Origin: an uncultured Bacilli bacterium
GTDB taxonomy: Bacteria; Bacillota_I; Bacilli_A; RF39; UBA660
Length of the DNA: 61,744 nucleotides
Direction of reading: 5' to 3'
Assembly: GCA_944332295.1 (NCBI GenBank)
Contig: CALVJR010000005.1
Span: 1 to 61,744, forward strand
Part shown: in pieces, positions 54,182-61,744 of the stretch
How the letters are laid out: each line of letters opens with the position of its first letter
Numbering within the stretch: position 1 is the stretch's first letter
Made by a program: the position numbers and the translations under genes
The notes under the pieces: generated by a model
Told to the model about the DNA's origin: nothing
The model's input: only the letters and a program-made list of their open reading frames with translations
Databases searched by the model: none

Positions 54182-55477
54182 TTATTTTTTAGATACTAAA
54201 TTTAATGTTTTTTCACTATGTCTATCTTTAATATATGTGTTTTTCTCTCTTTCACACTCTTTATCATTAATTTCTAGTTTCTCTAAAAACATTTCTGAAG
54301 TTATATCAATTCCTGCTTGCTCTAATTCCATTGCTATATAAGGTAGAGCATCTCTTATAGAAACTGTATTAGAAAATATTTCTTCAATACTAAGATCTGT
54401 TTTTCTAAAAAACAAATCATCCGCAAAAATATGAATCCATGTAAATGGGGGATTTTGTTTTCCAAATTTTTTTAGTGATTGATAGTGATAACTAAAGGTA
54501 TCTTTCACAAACCTTTGTCGACATAATGTATCTTGTTCTGGTTCTCTTAAACTTACTCTATTCTTTTTATATACTGGTATTCTGTTCATCTTATCTTTTA
54601 ATAATTGGTCTTTAGTTATTATTGTATCTTCTTGATTTTCTCTTTTTGGTATTGCATTTTCCCAAATTGTATTATAAAGATATTCTCCCGTTGCTTCTAA
54701 CGGATTTAGTTCTACTATATCATATATCGCAATATTTCTTTTTGGTATCATGTAATGTGCCATATCCATACTGAAAGTAGTAGGGAAATTTTCTGTTGCT
54801 ATAATATGTTCTAATAGTTTTTGAGCCTCTTCTTTTACCTCTTCAGGGATAGGATGTGTAGTTGAGTATAGTGGCCTTGAAATACTTTTTATTTTACCAT
54901 CTAAAACGAAACATCTATATTCTTGTTTGCCATACTCATCTTCTATTATTTCTACTTTTTCACTAATCATAAATTCTTCAGTTGGATGTAATTCTAATGC
55001 ATCTATAAGACCATATTTTCTTTCCAAAAACTCATTTATGTTTATAGCGGCAGAAAAGTTTTTCTCCACTGTTTTTAAGAAAATTTCGTTATCTATTTGC
55101 ATATCAAATATTCTATTTTTTAGTTTTTCATTTTTCAATATTTCTTTTCCTGTTGCAAAGACAATATTTCTTTTTGTTGGTATAAATTTAGACCATTGTT
55201 TAATTTTATCTATCTTATCTTTAGTATTTAATGGAGATCCTCCATGTCTTATTATAGCTTCCATTATTATTTCTTCTTTAGAAATATTTGTTCTAGGAAA
55301 TATTCGTAACCCTGTTACCTCTTGAATTTCTCCATTAGCGTTATAGAATTCATCTGCTATTTCATCATAAAAACATACATTTCTTTCATTTTCTAATGCA
55401 TATTCTATTTCTTCGTTTTTCCTATTATATGGATTACTCGTTGTCGGTGCAGTATAGCAAACTAAAATTGATTTCAT
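54182..55477 (-). CDS. ATP-grasp-like protein, 431 aa
   Basis: The middle of this soluble protein fits an ATP-grasp fold: a strand with EYRCFVLDGKIKSISRPLY near residue 195, then FPTTFSMDMAHYM and IYDIVELNPLEATGEYLYN near 245-270, where the E-x-N of metal binding and a following Gly-x-Tyr are typical. The first 100 residues resemble the preATP-grasp region found in uncharacterised DUF4343-type members. The C-terminal 150 residues are charged and unknown. Such enzymes join a carboxylate to an amine or thiol using ATP; the substrate is unknown. Lone gene with its own promoter. Confidence 0.65.
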   Translation of the reverse strand: MKSILVCYTAPTTSNPYNRKNEEIEYALENERNVCFYDEIADEFYNANGEIQEVTGLRIFPRTNISKEEIIMEAIIRHGGSPLNTKDKIDKIKQWSKFIPTKRNIVFATGKEILKNEKLKNRIFDMQIDNEIFLKTVEKNFSAAININEFLERKYGLIDALELHPTEEFMISEKVEIIEDEYGKQEYRCFVLDGKIKSISRPLYSTTHPIPEEVKEEAQKLLEHIIATENFPTTFSMDMAHYMIPKRNIAIYDIVELNPLEATGEYLYNTIWENAIPKRENQEDTIITKDQLLKDKMNRIPVYKKNRVSLREPEQDTLCRQRFVKDTFSYHYQSLKKFGKQNPPFTWIHIFADDLFFRKTDLSIEEIFSNTVSIRDALPYIAMELEQAGIDITSEMFLEKLEINDKECEREKNTYIKDRHSEKTLNLVSKK

Positions 55478-55509
55478 AATGACCTCCTTACAAATACTAT
55501 TTATGATAA

Positions 55510-55537
55510 CATATCTAGTTTCATTTTCAAAGAAAAA
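55510..55537 (-). promoter_or_regulatory. Promoter of the ATP-grasp gene
   Basis: TTGAAA, 16 bases and TATCAT on the minus strand, with TGT before the -10; the gene follows with AAGGAGG before its ATG. Confidence 0.6.
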
Positions 55538-55617
55538 AGAAAATAACTTTTCTTATTAACCATTGGGACTTTTACTCTTTTGATTTTTTTATTATCATAT
55601 AATCCATCATTTATACC

Positions 55618-55646
55618 TTTACTTTTTACTGCTTTTCTATTATAAT
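55618..55646 (+). promoter_or_regulatory. Promoter of the 114-aa gene
   Basis: TTTACT (55618-55623), 17 bases and TATAAT (55641-55646), with a transcription start about 20 bases before the GTG. Confidence 0.65.
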
Positions 55647-55674
55647 TAAAGAACGCGAAAAAGGAGGGATATCT

Positions 55675-56019
55675 GTGGAGTCAACTGAAGTTAACACATC
55701 TGTTTCTCATTACCAAATATTATTAATTGATAATGAACTAGATATTAATGCACTTTCTTCTCTTTTTCCAATTCAGGGAAAAACAGTAGAACTTTCTTTG
55801 ATAACTAGGGATGAAGATATAGTATCTTATTTTTGTAATCAATCTAATGCTTATCAAGAACTAGGGATACATGCATTGTATGTTTCTGCAAATCCAGAGA
55901 AATTAGCTGTTGCTAGAGATTTTCAAATGGATACTTGTTTTTTAAACAACGGAATCAATGATGTTGTAGATTTTGATAAAACTTATGAAATACCAGTTAC
56001 TAAAAAACTAACTAGATAA
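55675..56019 (+). CDS. Hypothetical protein, 114 aa
   Basis: Starts at GTG 55675 after a strong AAGGAGGG ribosome site. The middle (ALYVSANPEKLAVARDFQMDTCFLNNGI) resembles the C-terminal strand-helix-strand of HAD phosphatases, where a sugar- or nucleotide-like substrate ages to the next strand. The catalytic D-x-D-x-T segment is missing; only LLIDNELDIN near residue 17 is acidic. It may be a HAD-derived remnant or a receiver-like fold. Unlinked to its neighbours; own promoter and terminator. Confidence 0.6.
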   Translation: MESTEVNTSVSHYQILLIDNELDINALSSLFPIQGKTVELSLITRDEDIVSYFCNQSNAYQELGIHALYVSANPEKLAVARDFQMDTCFLNNGINDVVDFDKTYEIPVTKKLTR

Positions 56020-56047
56020 GACTTCTAATTTATAACTTAGAGGTCTT
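56018..56047 (+). terminator. Terminator of the 114-aa gene
   Basis: AAGACTTCTAA/TTAGAGGTCTT (one G-T pair) with an eight-base loop and six T, overlapping the stop codon. Confidence 0.8.
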
Positions 56048-56220
56048 TTTTATTACTTTCTATAAGACTTTAAATATTTCCTTATATCTTATTTTAAACA
56101 GTTACTCTATTCCTAAATTGTATGTTTAGTTTCTCTTGTAATTTTATACTTTATTTTTTATTATTATACTAAAGTAATTTCTATTTTTCGTAATTTTCGA
56201 CATATTTTGGTAAATATAGT

Positions 56221-56228
56221 GTTACAAT
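56221..56228 (+). promoter_or_regulatory. Extended -10 of the metallophosphoesterase gene
   Basis: TGTTACAAT, 22 bases before the ATG, without a convincing -35. Confidence 0.5.
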
Positions 56229-56250
56229 GGTTAAAAGATAAGGTGATTTT

Positions 56251-57108
56251 ATGGGTGAAGAGGAGTATATAAAAATTGCAAAAAGGGTAAATGTTCACAA
56301 TTTTTATGGTTTTATGGATTCTTACAATCTAACTTATGGAGAATTATTAGGTATTATTAATTATGGAATTCATTCTGACATTTCAAAGTTTCAAAAAGAG
56401 AATTTATATCAATTACTACATGATAAACAGTGTATTTTACGTCTTACTGATTCTAAACTAGGAATTATTGCAGATACTCATATAGGTAGTCCTTTTATGA
56501 GTTGGGATAAAATTTACAGAGCATATGATTTTTTCTTTGAGCATAATATTCATACTGTGATATTGCTCGGAGATTTATTTCATGGTCCTTCTTATAGATA
56601 TAAAACAAATCCTAATCGAGGTATTATTCAGTGTTACCAACAATTTGTTGATTGTGAGGAGCATTACCCAAAAGGTTTTCAAAACTTTGTTTTGCATGGA
56701 AATCATGAGGAAAGATTTGAATTTGTTGGTATGAATTTATGGGAAATGTTAGCTGTGAAAAGAGACGATTTTTTCTCCTTAGGTATTGGTAGATGTTATG
56801 TTGAAATGAATGGGTTTATTATATCTTTAAATCATCCTGGTACTCGGGATACACTTCTTCCTCCTGAAATGGATTGTGATATTTCTCTTTATGCCCATTA
56901 TCACTATTTTAAAAAAAGAGGTAGTCAAACTAATATTGGCACATGTAGTGACCTTATAAATCAGAATCCTTCTACCGGAATAGATACTCCCGGGTTTGCC
57001 ATTTTATATGCCTGTAATAATAAATTACGTCTTAAAGCTTATGATTTGTCGGATGATGATCCTAAACTAATGTTTACAGAGTCATATTCTAAAATAAAAA
57101 AGCGATAG
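56251..57108 (+). CDS. Calcineurin-like metallophosphoesterase
   Basis: 285 residues. The metal motifs of the family are in order: D-x-H in IIADTHIG near 73, GD in LLGDLFHG near 108, GNHE in LHGNHEERF near 150, and H-x-H in YAHYHYF near 220 where GHTH is usual. An N-terminal helical region of about 60 residues, with KVAKRVNV-type segments, precedes the catalytic domain and is unusual. Substrate unknown (phosphoprotein, nucleotide or DNA). Start preceded by AAGGTGAT. Confidence 0.85.
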   Translation: MGEEEYIKIAKRVNVHNFYGFMDSYNLTYGELLGIINYGIHSDISKFQKENLYQLLHDKQCILRLTDSKLGIIADTHIGSPFMSWDKIYRAYDFFFEHNIHTVILLGDLFHGPSYRYKTNPNRGIIQCYQQFVDCEEHYPKGFQNFVLHGNHEERFEFVGMNLWEMLAVKRDDFFSLGIGRCYVEMNGFIISLNHPGTRDTLLPPEMDCDISLYAHYHYFKKRGSQTNIGTCSDLINQNPSTGIDTPGFAILYACNNKLRLKAYDLSDDDPKLMFTESYSKIKKR

Positions 57109-57134
57109 CACTATGCTTGTGCATTCGCTTTTTT
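57096..57134. terminator. Bidirectional terminator between phosphoesterase and RNB-like gene
   Basis: AAAAAAGCGA pairs with TCGCTTTTTT, with an inner GCAC/GTGC stem. It overlaps both gene ends. Confidence 0.8.
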
Positions 57135-59642
57135 ATAAGCTTTTACCATTTTCTTTATTACTTTTTCATTTCCTTTTTCTAAATCACTTGGTATATATTC
57201 ATGACTTTCATTTAATTTTTCTATTAATTCTTTTACTTCTGCTTGAGACTCTTCTGGATTATACTTTTTACTTACTATTTTATGAATTGTATTCATTAAA
57301 AATATTCCTGCTTCTGTATCTGGATTCATCTCTAACTTACTTTCTTTTGTTTTTGTAGGTGTATAATATTCACTATCTTTTGAATCAATAATATCAAATA
57401 TTTGATGTGCTTTTGGCCTTGCTATCTTATGTAAATCTGTACATATTTCGTTATGATTTTGTAATATTAATTCTTCTATATTTGGTAACGGACTTTGATA
57501 GATAAATGGTATTTTTTGACTTTGTAATTTTGAAGACATTCTTTCTGAAAAATACGTTGAGATTAATTCTTTTGTTGTATAATCTTGATATTCATTTTCT
57601 AATAATCCTATTTTTTCTTGAATTAGTTTTAACCAATTTGCAACCTGTTTTAATTCTGTTATATCTCTGTAATTATCTAAATCTTCATAACTATAGTATT
57701 TATCTATTTTTATCGTTGCTGGTGTTACTTTTAAATCTTGAAGTTGGTTGTTCTTATTGATATTACTTTCAAACACTATTGTAGGATATTCTCTTTCCGT
57801 ATTCAACTTTGGTAATACTTGTAAACCAGACTCTACTTCTTTTGCAATATCATCATTTTCATTTACTATTGTTGTAGTATCTAATATATGAACTCCAATC
57901 TTTCTACTACCGTCTAAGTTGAATTGTAGAGAAAAAGCAAATGGTTCTAGTCCTGCTATTTGAAAAGTTTTTATAGTATCTGAAGTTTGATATTCAGGAT
58001 ATCCTCTTCTTTCATTTCTAATTACTGCAGAATCCAGTAAAAATTCATATATTTCTTTTCTTTCTTGTCTTTCAAAATATAATTGTCCAGTTTGTTCTTT
58101 GCTTTCTTCTATATATTCTAGACTTTCTATTTCTTCAATATCATTTAGTACTTTATCTGTAGTTTGATAACCTTTTCCTTTAATATATTCTTTAAATTCT
58201 TCTATGCGTGTATAATATTTATCTTGTTCTTCTTGCGTTAATTCTACATCTTTCTTTATAAATAATTTGATTATTTCTTTATAATATATTGGTTCTATAT
58301 AATCTAATCCTTGATCTAGGAGTTTTAATTTATAATTTTTTATAAAATTGTCTAACGATAATAGAACAATATGTTCTTTTCTTCTATTTATTACAGTTTT
58401 TCTTCCATGACCTTCCTTTTCTTTATATGTTTTTCTGGCTCTTGTGAATTCTTCTATATCTAATAATTTTTTTATATAATCATAATTTCTATCATCTTGC
58501 ATTAATTTATTTAATATATCGTAGTAGACACTTGTATCTTCTTCATCAATTTGATAAATTATTGGCTTTATTCGTTCAAATTCTTTTTCTATATTTTTAA
58601 GAAAAGCTTTTTCCCAACTATTATCTTCTTTTCTTAGCACTTTTCTTCTTTGTTTTAATACATCTATGGCTAAAATAGTTAGTTCTTCTAGCTCATATGT
58701 AGGTAAATCTAACATATTATTTAATAAAGCTTTTATTTCCTCTGGAATAAATCGTGTTGGCTGATTATTATACTCTTTCGTATATTTACCACACACTAGT
58801 TTTCTTAAGATAAATTGAAAGTCTTTTTCAATAGCATTTTTTGGCTCTATAAAATCATAATTTTCAATTAATTCTTCATTTGTTGGTTCTGGATTTGTTA
58901 ACAATTTAATTTGAGCATTGTCTAATTCTTTTAAGTGTATTATGCTTTCTAAAAACTGATGACATTTTCTAACTTCTATTGTTATTTTTTCTAACTTTTC
59001 TCTAAAGTCTAAGTATTCTTCTCTATTCATTTGACTATATATTAACTTCTTTGAGGTAGGTAGCCCTAATTTTATATTACTATCTACCGCTATCATATGA
59101 TAAACTCTTTCGCTCATTTCTTTTTGATATGAAATTTGTTCTTGTAACGCTGTTGTATATATTTTTTGTAGTTCTCTTAATATTGATACTCGTTCATTAT
59201 AAAATGCTGTATTTTTATAGGTATTAAATTCCTCTCTTGTCTCGTCTGATAGCCAGTAATTGATTAGTTCTATATCTGAAATTACTTTCCTTCTTCTCAT
59301 TTCTAATTTTGATTTTCCAGATGTATTACCTGTAGTTGGTTGTTGGCGAACAGACGCTGGTTGATTACGCATCAATCTAAATTTTTTATCTGTTTCTAGT
59401 AGTTCTTGAAATTCTATTCCTATTTCTAATGCAAGTTCTTCCTCTCCATTATTTCTATAAGTTCTATTTAGTGCCCTATTACTTCTTTTCATCGAAATTA
59501 GTTTTTTACTGATTTGTGCTAATAAGTCATCTGTTAGTTCTTCTCCTAATTGTGTTTCTAATTCTTGTAGACTTTCTACATTCTTTATGTAAGAAATTGC
59601 TTTCTTTACTATTTCATTATATTCTTCTTTTCTCTTTTTCAT
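57111..59642 (-). CDS. RNase II/R (RNB)-like protein lacking catalytic aspartates, 843 aa
   Basis: The first 550 residues are charged and helical, with no domain I know. From about residue 556 the order of segments follows the RNB domain of RNase R: a strand, KIGVHILDTTTIV (for VxIADVSxYV), LPK, a helix, ELISTYFSERMSSKL (for the LANxxVA helix), IPFIYQSPLPNIEELI (for PALYRxHxxP), and SEYYTPTKTKESKL (for YxHFTSPIRRYxDL). The four catalytic Asp of the D-x-D-x-DDA stretch are absent (GLEPFAFSLQF), and SPIRR is lost. No cold-shock or S1 domain is seen. Probably an RNA-related scaffold, or a protein that has lost activity. Starts with GAAGGA upstream of ATG 59642. Confidence 0.65.
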   Translation of the reverse strand: MKKRKEEYNEIVKKAISYIKNVESLQELETQLGEELTDDLLAQISKKLISMKRSNRALNRTYRNNGEEELALEIGIEFQELLETDKKFRLMRNQPASVRQQPTTGNTSGKSKLEMRRRKVISDIELINYWLSDETREEFNTYKNTAFYNERVSILRELQKIYTTALQEQISYQKEMSERVYHMIAVDSNIKLGLPTSKKLIYSQMNREEYLDFREKLEKITIEVRKCHQFLESIIHLKELDNAQIKLLTNPEPTNEELIENYDFIEPKNAIEKDFQFILRKLVCGKYTKEYNNQPTRFIPEEIKALLNNMLDLPTYELEELTILAIDVLKQRRKVLRKEDNSWEKAFLKNIEKEFERIKPIIYQIDEEDTSVYYDILNKLMQDDRNYDYIKKLLDIEEFTRARKTYKEKEGHGRKTVINRRKEHIVLLSLDNFIKNYKLKLLDQGLDYIEPIYYKEIIKLFIKKDVELTQEEQDKYYTRIEEFKEYIKGKGYQTTDKVLNDIEEIESLEYIEESKEQTGQLYFERQERKEIYEFLLDSAVIRNERRGYPEYQTSDTIKTFQIAGLEPFAFSLQFNLDGSRKIGVHILDTTTIVNENDDIAKEVESGLQVLPKLNTEREYPTIVFESNINKNNQLQDLKVTPATIKIDKYYSYEDLDNYRDITELKQVANWLKLIQEKIGLLENEYQDYTTKELISTYFSERMSSKLQSQKIPFIYQSPLPNIEELILQNHNEICTDLHKIARPKAHQIFDIIDSKDSEYYTPTKTKESKLEMNPDTEAGIFLMNTIHKIVSKKYNPEESQAEVKELIEKLNESHEYIPSDLEKGNEKVIKKMVKAYKKANAQA

Positions 59643-59701
59643 ATTTATCCGTTCCTTCTTTATTATTAGATATTACTAGAAACTTGAATTTTTCCTTTTA
59701 A

Positions 59702-59797
59702 CTAGTAAATCATTTTCTTTATAACACTTAAGCCACCACTTTTTATTACTTCATAGTCGTTTGGACCATACTTCTTCCTTTCTTGTTTTTTATCATA
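59702..59797 (-). other. Small relic reading frame
   Basis: The 222-base gap 59643-59864 carries a 31-codon open frame without a start codon, ending in TAG 59702, whose translation (YGPNDYEVIKSGGLSVIKK near its end) looks protein-like in composition. It may be the tail of a deleted gene. Nothing else is seen in the gap. Confidence 0.3.
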
Positions 59798-59846
59798 CTA
59801 TTTCATTTATTAAATTACAATATTTTATTTTAAAAACATAACAAAA

Positions 59847-59863
59847 GAACTATTTTGTAGTTC
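59847..59863 (-). terminator. Weak terminator of the transglutaminase-like gene
   Basis: GAACTA/TAGTTC with a five-base loop and T-rich sequence after it on the minus strand. Confidence 0.5.
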
Positions 59864-59864
59864 C

Positions 59865-60725
59865 TTATTCCATATTAGTTGTTTCTATTTCTGGGTACCA
59901 TTCTGGATTATCCATCATATATTCTTTCATTGCTGTTTGTTTTAATCCATCATAATAGTACTCGGATGTTTCTGATATACTTGCTGCAACAGTAGAGTCA
60001 AAAAAATAATATTTTCCCTTATATTTTACAATATTCCACATGTGTGGTCCTGTTGTATGACCTGATACACCATATGACTCTATTCCAATATTTTGAAAAA
60101 TTATTTGGCACGCTTTAGCAAATCCTGCACATACTGCATTTTTATTTATGAACACATTATATGCCGATTGATTTTTCGACATATATGTAAATGTTTTATC
60201 ATATTTCGTTTTTTTTCCTATCCAATTATATACATATTTAATTTTTCCATAATCATTTAAGTCTTTTGTGTCTTCTTTAATTTTGTGAATAATTCTTTGT
60301 ATTCTACTCATATTAAATGCTGTAAGTAATCTTAATGGTGTTGCACTATTTATTGTTATTTCATAGTCTCCTGCTGTACTATATTTATATCTCAAACTTC
60401 CAAAATTTAGTAATTCTGGATGATCTACTATAATAGCATCATATATTTTCTTTACATCTAGTTCATCTGTTATACTTTTGAAATAGATTGTTGGGATATG
60501 ATTTTGTGATGCTGATACTAATTTTTTGTATATGATTTGTTCTGAAGTCTCTAAATAATTATTATATATTCTTTCATCTGATGCATATAAATCATTGATA
60601 TAAGTTCGACTATTCTTATCTACTTTAGAATTAGGCTCAATTAAGATAAAGTAGTTATTATATAAATAAAAAGATAGTATTAGTAGTATAATTGTTAGTA
60701 TTTTATTGTCTTTAAAAAATTTCAT
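59865..60725 (-). CDS. Membrane-anchored transglutaminase-like cysteine protease
   Basis: 286 residues. A signal anchor spans about 8-27. The C-terminal half is a transglutaminase-like (papain-fold) domain: Cys near residue 199 in NAVCAGFAKA, His in GPHMWNIVK and Asp in YYFFDSTVA form the triad. Related proteins are extracellular proteases or cross-linking enzymes at the Gram-positive surface. It follows a small membrane gene by one codon, probably in an operon with it. Confidence 0.85.
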   Translation of the reverse strand: MKFFKDNKILTIILLILSFYLYNNYFILIEPNSKVDKNSRTYINDLYASDERIYNNYLETSEQIIYKKLVSASQNHIPTIYFKSITDELDVKKIYDAIIVDHPELLNFGSLRYKYSTAGDYEITINSATPLRLLTAFNMSRIQRIIHKIKEDTKDLNDYGKIKYVYNWIGKKTKYDKTFTYMSKNQSAYNVFINKNAVCAGFAKACQIIFQNIGIESYGVSGHTTGPHMWNIVKYKGKYYFFDSTVAASISETSEYYYDGLKQTAMKEYMMDNPEWYPEIETTNME

Positions 60726-61073
60726 TTAACTTTCCTCTTTATATATATAATTTCCTGACAAATAAGCAAGCCAAGGATATATAATAAATGGAAGAATCAA
60801 TCCTAAAAAGCCTGTTTTTTTGCCATGACCATAGGTATCCGCTATTATAAATGAAGCAAATACACAAATTATTGTTAAAATGAATAGTCTATCCGGTAAT
60901 AAAATTAATCCTAATGCTAGTACCATCAATAGCCATGGAGATATTCTTAACCCTTTTAAAAAGTAATAAATATTTACAATAGGAATAATTCCTTTCCACC
61001 ATTTTATTCCACTTTTTGCGATATACCCTGGAATAGATATTACAATACAAATCAAACATACTACTAAATACAT
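60726..61073 (-). CDS. Small membrane protein, DUF5684-like
   Basis: 115 residues with four hydrophobic segments (about 1-15, 22-42, 45-62, 65-80 and a final one near 90-105). The order KWWKGIIPIVNIYYFLKG resembles the conserved GxxxWxxxIPxYNxYxxxK of DUF5684 proteins. Such proteins often precede or accompany signal-peptidase genes, which is not the case here. It comes just before the transglutaminase-like gene. Confidence 0.7.
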   Translation of the reverse strand: MYLVVCLICIVISIPGYIAKSGIKWWKGIIPIVNIYYFLKGLRISPWLLMVLALGLILLPDRLFILTIICVFASFIIADTYGHGKKTGFLGLILPFIIYPWLAYLSGNYIYKEES

Positions 61074-61125
61074 ACACTCACCTTAATTTTATTATATAAC
61101 CATTTTTTTTAATTGAACAGAAAAA

Positions 61126-61149
61126 AAGAAACTGACTTTACAGTTTCTT
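61126..61149 (-). terminator. Terminator of the partial M23 gene
   Basis: A perfect nine-base stem AAGAAACTG/CAGTTTCTT with a six-base loop and T on the minus strand, overlapping the stop codon. Confidence 0.85.
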
Positions 61150-61744
61150 ACCTTCCATACCACCAAGAATATAGTCCACTAGGGAATCCTATATAATTTC
61201 TTGGATTTAATGTGCTTCTTTGATAAGTAGCCCAGGTACATCCTCCACCTTTGTTCCAATCACATGTAGTAATTTCTAAGTGTAGGTGCGGTCCTGATGA
61301 GTTACCTGTTGATCCCATACGTCCAATTACTGTATCTGGTGTTACTATTTGTCCTACATTAACATACCATGCTGATAAATGGGCATAGGTAGAGTATAAG
61401 TATCTTCCGTTAGTATAATGTCTTATCTTTAATACTAGAGCACCTGCACTATCATAGTATTTGGCAAATACAACACCTGTTGCTACTGGGTGAATTTCAA
61501 TATTTGAATAATTTCTATTTCCAAGGTCTATTCCTAAGTGACCATTGTTCATCCAGTTTTGTGTTACATATCCACTTTCCATTGGTCTAAAGAATCCTGC
61601 TGCTGATGGTGGCATAATATTTCCGGCATTACCACCGTTACCTCCACCGCCACCACTTGATGCATGCTCTCTATCATATCTAATTTGGCATTGTTGAATA
61701 TCTTCATTCTCTCCACAACCAATAGACTCATAATATTTTACATT
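61148..61744 (-). CDS. M23 metallopeptidase, partial (5' end beyond the window)
   Basis: The reading frame is open to the window edge, giving at least 198 residues; the first in-frame ATG inside (61615) is unlikely to be the start. A Gly/Asn-rich linker (about 61665-61615) joins an N-terminal helical part to the M23 domain. Zinc ligands are seen in HLGID and in GPHLHLEIT. The arrangement is that of exported cell-wall hydrolases with an N-terminal coiled coil (EnvC/PcsB-like). Unlike the endolysin at 9.1 kb it has no adjacent holin. Confidence 0.85.
   Translation of the reverse strand, partial: NVKYYESIGCGENEDIQQCQIRYDREHASSGGGGGNGGNAGNIMPPSAAGFFRPMESGYVTQNWMNNGHLGIDLGNRNYSNIEIHPVATGVVFAKYYDSAGALVLKIRHYTNGRYLYSTYAHLSAWYVNVGQIVTPDTVIGRMGSTGNSSGPHLHLEITTCDWNKGGGCTWATYQRSTLNPRNYIGFPSGLYSWWYGR

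Noticed and set aside
60034-60047. TCCACATGTGTGGT as a member of the 17-bp palindrome family
   Set aside because: The half-site spacing is two bases, not seven, and it lies in the coding sequence of the transglutaminase His region (HMWNIV).
60889-61077. Small frame overlapping the DUF5684-like gene
   Set aside because: It is out of frame with a gene having clear membrane segments and a ribosome site; composition is shadow-like.
1-61744. tRNA, rRNA, CRISPR arrays, transposons
   Set aside because: No GC-rich cloverleaf-like segments, no regularly spaced direct repeats with spacers and no transposase or integrase frames were found by eye.

Overview
The window is a stretch of AT-rich chromosome from a low-GC Bacillota (Firmicutes). 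The evidence is the S10-spc-alpha ribosomal super-operon order, a zinc-type S14 (rpsZ), WhiA/YvcK, and the sporulation-linked genes cwlD and spo0A, which point to an endospore-forming lineage. Codon use is standard: TGG serves Trp, TGA ends map, and every housekeeping gene is full length under code 11. I cannot name a genus. No rRNA, tRNA, CRISPR array, transposase or integrase was found.

Layout. 1-8.2 kb: a CwlD-type amidase, three genes of unknown role (one with Asp-box repeats) and a 1528-codon gene ending in a polymerase-beta-type nucleotidyltransferase domain. 8.3-10.2 kb: a ZIP metal transporter facing a holin/M23-endolysin pair. 10.3-31.2 kb: a block on the minus strand, starting at rpsJ with an S10 leader and running through the S10, spc and alpha operons to rpoA-rplQ. 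It continues through an accessory gene, an SDR, two odd EcfA-type ATPases without an EcfT, truA and two unknown genes to rplM-rpsI. 31.2-33.8 kb: two diverged paralogues of unknown role, dinB and a divergent XRE regulator. 34.1-41.5 kb: glycolysis (gap, pgk, a GNAT-like gene, tpiA, gpmI) interleaved with spo0A and an AAA-14/DUF4143 ATPase. 41.5-53.9 kb: a decayed Cof-type HAD gene, a TGS/nucleoside kinase, clpP, uvrA-lgt-yvcK-whiA, and uvrB followed by a 239-residue unknown and a radical SAM gene. 54.2-61.7 kb: accessory genes, namely an ATP-grasp protein, a phosphoesterase, an RNase II/R-like protein lacking its catalytic aspartates, a transglutaminase-like protein and a partial M23 peptidase cut by the window edge.

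Most genes lie in tight minus-strand operons with overlaps of the TAATG type. Promoters of the form TTGnnn-17-TATAAT and hairpin terminators can be read directly. In three places the -35 box of one operon lies inside the terminator hairpin of the gene upstream. uvrA carries an exact match to the Bacillus-type LexA box between its -35 and -10.

The observations most worth following are these. (1) A 17-bp palindrome, TCCAC-N7-GTGGA, occurs six times; three perfect copies and one degraded copy fall within about 160 bp of the radical SAM gene, and it overlaps DnaA-box sequences. (2) The two EcfA-like ATPases have complementary lesions, which would leave one composite ATP site, and their membrane partner is missing. 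(3) The 1528-codon protein combines repeats, a possible ADP-ribosyltransferase-like region and a nucleotidyltransferase; its best start codon is followed by an in-frame TGA. (4) The 843-residue protein looks like a catalytically dead RNB-family protein.
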